Part shown: positions 30,259 to 33,273 of the stretch, piece by piece
How the letters are laid out: the number at the start of each line of letters is the position of its first letter
How positions within the stretch are numbered: the stretch's first letter is position 1
Assembly (NCBI GenBank): GCA_022565015.1
Contig: JADFKI010000004.1
Location: 1-33,273, forward strand
Reading direction: 5' to 3'
Length of the DNA stretch: 33,273 bases
From: Chloroflexota bacterium
GTDB taxonomy: Bacteria > Chloroflexota > Dehalococcoidia > Lucifugimonadales > JADFKI01
Position numbers and translations under genes: made by a program
Notes under the pieces: generated by a model
Seen by the model: the letters and a program-made list of their open reading frames with translations, nothing else
Databases searched by the model: none
What the model was told of the DNA's origin: nothing

Positions 30259-31605
30259 TCACGTCTCGAATCGGTCCAAAAGCCTCTCGCGGAAGTCTTC
30301 CTCGTATTCGATGATGCGTCCCTGCCGCTTCTGGTCTTCCAGCGACAAAATGGTCGGCTGTCGCGGATTAATCGGCTCGTCTCCGATGACGCCCTGCTCC
30401 TCCAGCGTCCTTACGTCATCGTGCGACATACCGAGGATCTCTTGAAGCACCTTGTGATTGTGCCTGCCAAGGATGGGCGCCGGAGTCCTGGCGCCGCCGG
30501 GCGTGCGAGAGAGCCTCCAGGGACGGCTTGCGTATGGGAGCACCGGCATTCCGGTGGTCTCGTCGTGCCGGACCAGCTCGTAGAAGCCACGGTCCTTCAG
30601 GTGAGCATCGAACAGCATCTGCTTGCCGTTCAGAACGGCCCCGGCGGGCACTCCGCGTTGCTGGAGGGAACGCATGAGCTCGTGCTGGTCCCAACGGACG
30701 GTCGCGGCCTCGATTAGCTCGTCCAGCTCGACTCGGTTCGCCAGACGCACCTGTGCGTGCTCGAACCTTGGGCCGGCGGATTGCCCGGCCATTCCCAGGA
30801 CCTCGCATAGACCGCGCCATTCATCGTCGGTCTGCGCCGCGATGGCGATCCAGCGGTCCTCGCCCTTGCAGGGGTAACACCCGTGCGGGGCCGTATTTTG
30901 GTCTCCGTTGCCGATGCGTTTCGGAGTCCTGCCGTTCACGGTGAAATCAAGCATGGCCTCGGGAATCGTCGACGTAAGGGTCTCGGACTGTGAGACGTCA
31001 ATGAACTGGCCCCGGCCGGTGTTGGCGCGGTAGACAAGCGCGGCCATTACGGCGAAGACGGTGTGCTCGGCGGCGGTGTAGTCGGCGTAGGGGATCTCCG
31101 GCAGAATGGGTGGGCCGTCCTCATACCCAGTGATGTGGGCCAGTCCGGACGCGGCCTCGGTCGTGTAGCCAATGGCGCCGAAGTCGGCCCAGGGGCCTAC
31201 GTACCCGTAGCCCGTCGAGGAGACCATGATGATGTCCGGCTTCAGCTTGCGGATGTCATCGTACTCCAGGCCGAAGTTGCGCATGACCCTGGGCGTAAAG
31301 TTCTCGGCGAACACGTCGCTGACGCATAACAGCTCCTTGAGAGCGTCCAGGCCCTCGGACTTCGTCAGGTCCAGGGTCAGGCTCATCTTGTTGCGGTTCT
31401 GCTCGTAGAAGTTCGCGGCCCGGTCCCAGAACCTGCCTTCGTCCGTGTTGCCGTAGATCGAGCTCGTGCGATAGCCGTCAAGGCGCACGCAGGACTCGAT
31501 TCGAATCACCTCCGCACCCATGTCGGCGAGCAGCTTGCACGCGTGTGGAATCGCTATGAGCTGGCCCATCTCGACGATTCTCACGCCCTTTAATGGAAGG
31601 GTCAA
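30259..31605 (-). CDS. Class III CoA-transferase (CaiB/BaiF), Asp-containing subunit
   Basis: 448-aa family III CoA-transferase that would move CoA between carboxylic acids. The N-terminal KGVRIVEMGQLIAIP and LLADMGAEVIRIE, the middle NKMSLTLDL and RVMRNFGLEYDD, and GRGQFIDVSQSE are characteristic. The catalytic Asp is Asp175 in PYADYTAAEH, near its usual position. The C-terminus has a hydrophilic extension (RQPTILSLEDQKRQGRIIEYEEDF). TTG 31605 is chosen: it lies 1 base beyond the stop codon of the upstream CoA-transferase gene, implying coupled translation. The frame is open to 31719 but would overlap that gene by over 100 bases. The substrate is unknown. Confidence 0.9.
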   Translation of the reverse strand: MTLPLKGVRIVEMGQLIAIPHACKLLADMGAEVIRIESCVRLDGYRTSSIYGNTDEGRFWDRAANFYEQNRNKMSLTLDLTKSEGLDALKELLCVSDVFAENFTPRVMRNFGLEYDDIRKLKPDIIMVSSTGYGYVGPWADFGAIGYTTEAASGLAHITGYEDGPPILPEIPYADYTAAEHTVFAVMAALVYRANTGRGQFIDVSQSETLTSTIPEAMLDFTVNGRTPKRIGNGDQNTAPHGCYPCKGEDRWIAIAAQTDDEWRGLCEVLGMAGQSAGPRFEHAQVRLANRVELDELIEAATVRWDQHELMRSLQQRGVPAGAVLNGKQMLFDAHLKDRGFYELVRHDETTGMPVLPYASRPWRLSRTPGGARTPAPILGRHNHKVLQEILGMSHDDVRTLEEQGVIGDEPINPRQPTILSLEDQKRQGRIIEYEEDFRERLLDRFET

Positions 31606-31606
31606 T

Positions 31607-32935
31607 TCACACCGTTCCCGAGGCCCTGAGTCTTCGTAGCTCCTCCGAGGTATAGCCCAGCCTCTCGCAATATATCTCTTCGTTATGCTGACCAAGGCCG
31701 GGAGCCGGAGCGTGGGCACGCCAGGGTGTGCGACTCATGGCGAACGGCGCGCCGGGATAGCTTGCCTTGCCGATTTCCGGGTGATCGACCTCGCTGAAGT
31801 AGCCCCTGGCGACGTATTGTGGACTCTCGACCACCTCGTTGGGCGCCTGCACGACGCCGTAGATGTGGCCCCTGCGTTTGTGGGCCTCGTAAAACAGCTC
31901 GTATTTGTTCCAGGATTGAAACGCCTCGATGAGGATGTCCTGAAGCTCCCGGGCGTTGTCGAGCCGTCCCTGGGGCGTCGAGAACCTCTCCTCCTTCAGC
32001 GTTGGGGCGCCCAGAAAATCGGCCGCGTTCTCCCAGTCCACGCCTCCGAAATGTATCGGAACGGCGTGCCCGTCCTTCGTGGGCAGGGCGCTGTGAGGCA
32101 TCTCCCCGGTGTAGGGGTACTCTCGCTGCCTGATGGCTCCGCTAAACGTGTACAGCGACGTCGTGTCTCTCAGGCCCGAAGCGATCGACTCTTGAATCGA
32201 GACATCGACCCGCTGGCCTTCGCCGGTCATCTGCACGTGGGTGAAGGCAATCAGGGCTGCGGAGGCCGCGTTGGTGCCGGCCTTGAACTGCGCCTGTCTG
32301 AAGGCGTGCTTGAGCGGCGGCCGGTCGTAAGAGCCAAGGATGTACATGAGGCCGCCAAGGGCGTACTCGATCATATCCGTTGCCTTGTAATCGCGGTAAG
32401 GGCCCGTCTGGCCGAAGTTGGATATGGAGACCATCACAAGCCCCGGCCGGCTCTCCGTGAGCCGGTCGAATCCGAGTCCCAGCGAGGGCATCACCCTCGG
32501 AGAGAAGCTTTCAATCAGCATGTGCGACTCCGACAGCAGCTGATGAAAAATGCGCCGTCCCGTGGGTGATTTCAGGTCCAGCGTGACGCTCTTTTTGCTG
32601 GTGTTTAGGTAGGCGAAGAGCAGGCTCTTCTCCGGGTGCGGGTCGTCGCCCGCGAATGGGCCAAAGCGCCGCGCGTCGTCGCCGACCCCGGGCCGTTCGA
32701 TCTTGACGACCTCCGCGCCAAAGTCGGCCAACAGCTTGGTGCAGTATGGCCCGGCAACGTGATGTGTCAGGTCCAGGACCCGCACGCCGTTAAGGGCGCC
32801 GGGCGCTTCGCCGTTTATTTTCACTTCTCCTGCGTCATGTGCCGCCGTCGTGGCCAAAAATTTCGCTCCCACTGGAATAGGGCTGGAGCTTAGAGCCCGC
32901 TGGATTGGCGAAACCTGCGTCACCGTCACGGCCAA
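31607..32935 (-). CDS. Class III CoA-transferase (CaiB/BaiF), subunit lacking the catalytic Asp
   Basis: 442-aa family III CoA-transferase homologue. The family core is clear: NGVRVLDLTHHVAGPYCTKLLADFGAEVVKIE, KKSVTLDLKSPTGR, RVMPSLGLGFDRL, GEGQRVDVSIQE. In an ungapped alignment with its neighbour across the active site, the catalytic Asp position is Gln216 (QAQFKAGTNAA). This subunit is therefore probably inactive alone and may pair with the product of 30259-31605. It has a 40-residue N-terminal extension before the core. TTG 32935 has GGGAG 7 bases upstream. It is first of the two-gene unit. Confidence 0.9.
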   Translation of the reverse strand: MAVTVTQVSPIQRALSSSPIPVGAKFLATTAAHDAGEVKINGEAPGALNGVRVLDLTHHVAGPYCTKLLADFGAEVVKIERPGVGDDARRFGPFAGDDPHPEKSLLFAYLNTSKKSVTLDLKSPTGRRIFHQLLSESHMLIESFSPRVMPSLGLGFDRLTESRPGLVMVSISNFGQTGPYRDYKATDMIEYALGGLMYILGSYDRPPLKHAFRQAQFKAGTNAASAALIAFTHVQMTGEGQRVDVSIQESIASGLRDTTSLYTFSGAIRQREYPYTGEMPHSALPTKDGHAVPIHFGGVDWENAADFLGAPTLKEERFSTPQGRLDNARELQDILIEAFQSWNKYELFYEAHKRRGHIYGVVQAPNEVVESPQYVARGYFSEVDHPEIGKASYPGAPFAMSRTPWRAHAPAPGLGQHNEEIYCERLGYTSEELRRLRASGTV

Positions 32936-33265
32936 AAGATCGCTCCCAGGCTTCGACTTAGGATAATATCATCTATTGCAGCCTTGGAGTCGGCATTTCA
33001 TTTCCTCAGTGCAAGGTGTTGAAGAGGAACATGAGCAGACCTATGCTGCGAATGGTCGCGGACGACCTCACCAGCGCTATGGACAGCAGCGGGCATCCGG
33101 CAGACGCTGGCCTGAAGACCGTTGTGGAATTGGGCATGCCGCATCATTGCCGGCGGGCGAATGGGGTGATTTCGCCCGTGGCAGCCCACCCTTGCCCCGG
33201 ATGTGGGTGCCACGTATAATGCGCCCAGCCGATAGCAACGCCCGTATAGGCCATCAGGAGGAACA
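32936..33265. other. Divergent intergenic region at the window end
   Basis: About 330 bases between the minus-strand CoA-transferase genes and the plus-strand gene starting at 33266. It contains the strong plus-strand promoter at 33192-33220. Near 32965 the minus strand has GATATTATCC, a possible -10 for the CoA-transferase genes without a good -35. A 67-aa plus-strand frame at 33016 has no ribosome-binding site and is not supported. Confidence 0.45.
33192..33220 (+). promoter_or_regulatory. Sigma70-type promoter of the gene at 33266
   Basis: TTGCCC (33192-33197), a 17-base spacer and a perfect TATAAT (33215-33220). The predicted start near 33227 gives a leader of about 39 bases that includes AGGAGG. 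Confidence 0.7.
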
Positions 33266-33273
33266 ATGAGCGA
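33266..33273 (+). CDS. Start of a gene cut by the window edge
   Basis: ATG 33266 follows a strong AGGAGG (33256-33261) at 4 bases and a consensus-like promoter, so a gene very probably starts here. Only the first codons (Met-Ser and part of the next) lie in the window, so the product is unknown. Confidence 0.6.

Noticed and set aside
31685..32569. 294-aa open frame on the plus strand
   Set aside because: Antisense shadow of the CoA-transferase gene, with no start signals or recognisable motifs.
33016..33219. 67-aa plus-strand frame with a CPGCGC motif
   Set aside because: No ribosome-binding site; it runs through the promoter of the gene at 33266 and has no family resemblance.
1..33273. CRISPR array, prophage or toxin-antitoxin pair
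   Set aside because: No regularly spaced repeats, integrase, phage structural genes or paired small toxin/antitoxin genes; the NYN-domain gene has no small partner gene next to it.

Overview
The window looks like chromosomal DNA from a member of the Chloroflexota, most like the SAR202/Dehalococcoidia group. This is inferred from gene content only: two luciferase-like (LLM) oxidoreductases, class III aminotransferases, a pair of CaiB/BaiF CoA-transferases, an arylsulfotransferase-like protein, many TTG/GTG starts and many small palindromic repeats between genes. No phage, complete insertion sequence, CRISPR array or rRNA was seen.

Layout: 1-312 holds tRNA-Val(CAC) and tRNA-Met(CAT) on the minus strand behind one strong promoter. 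391-4818 holds a small hypothetical protein, an MBL-fold hydrolase, an LLM oxidoreductase, a DinB/maleylpyruvate-isomerase-like protein and a second LLM oxidoreductase. A degenerate copy of the first LLM gene's 3' end plus its downstream repeat lies after the DinB gene. 5004-8552 holds two tandem paralogous PLP aminotransferases and a NYN-domain protein. 8920-10212 is purA with a long leader and a clear terminator, and 10569-11855 is an ATP-grasp protein with its own promoter and terminator.

12076-19027, read on the minus strand, is rpsO - pnp - dapB - (zinc-ribbon/RDD membrane protein) - asd - dapA. It joins ribosome/RNA-decay genes to the diaminopimelate/lysine pathway. Terminators follow rpsO and pnp. 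The RDD gene separates dapB from asd and is bracketed by inverted copies of a telomere-like G-rich element.

19316-25655 (minus) holds an arylsulfotransferase-family beta-propeller protein, a VOC protein, an alpha/beta hydrolase, a two-gene amidase (small GatC/AtzG-like subunit plus amidase-signature subunit), an MFS transporter broken by a single-base frameshift, and a small hypothetical protein. 25953-26531 encodes an acidic secreted protein. 26945-30188 (minus) is cmk - plsC - glmS (nucleotide, phospholipid and amino-sugar supply). 30259-32935 is a coupled pair of class III CoA-transferase genes, and the upstream one has Gln in place of the catalytic Asp. A new plus-strand gene begins at 33266 behind a strong promoter and leaves the window.

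I do not see a defence island or an obviously new multi-gene machine. The most unusual items are the asymmetric CoA-transferase pair, the repeat-bracketed RDD gene inside the lysine cluster, the partial LLM duplication with 24-bp tandem relics, the AtzG/AtzE-like amidase pair, the ATP-grasp protein with an altered metal site, and the RGG-rich tail of Pnp.
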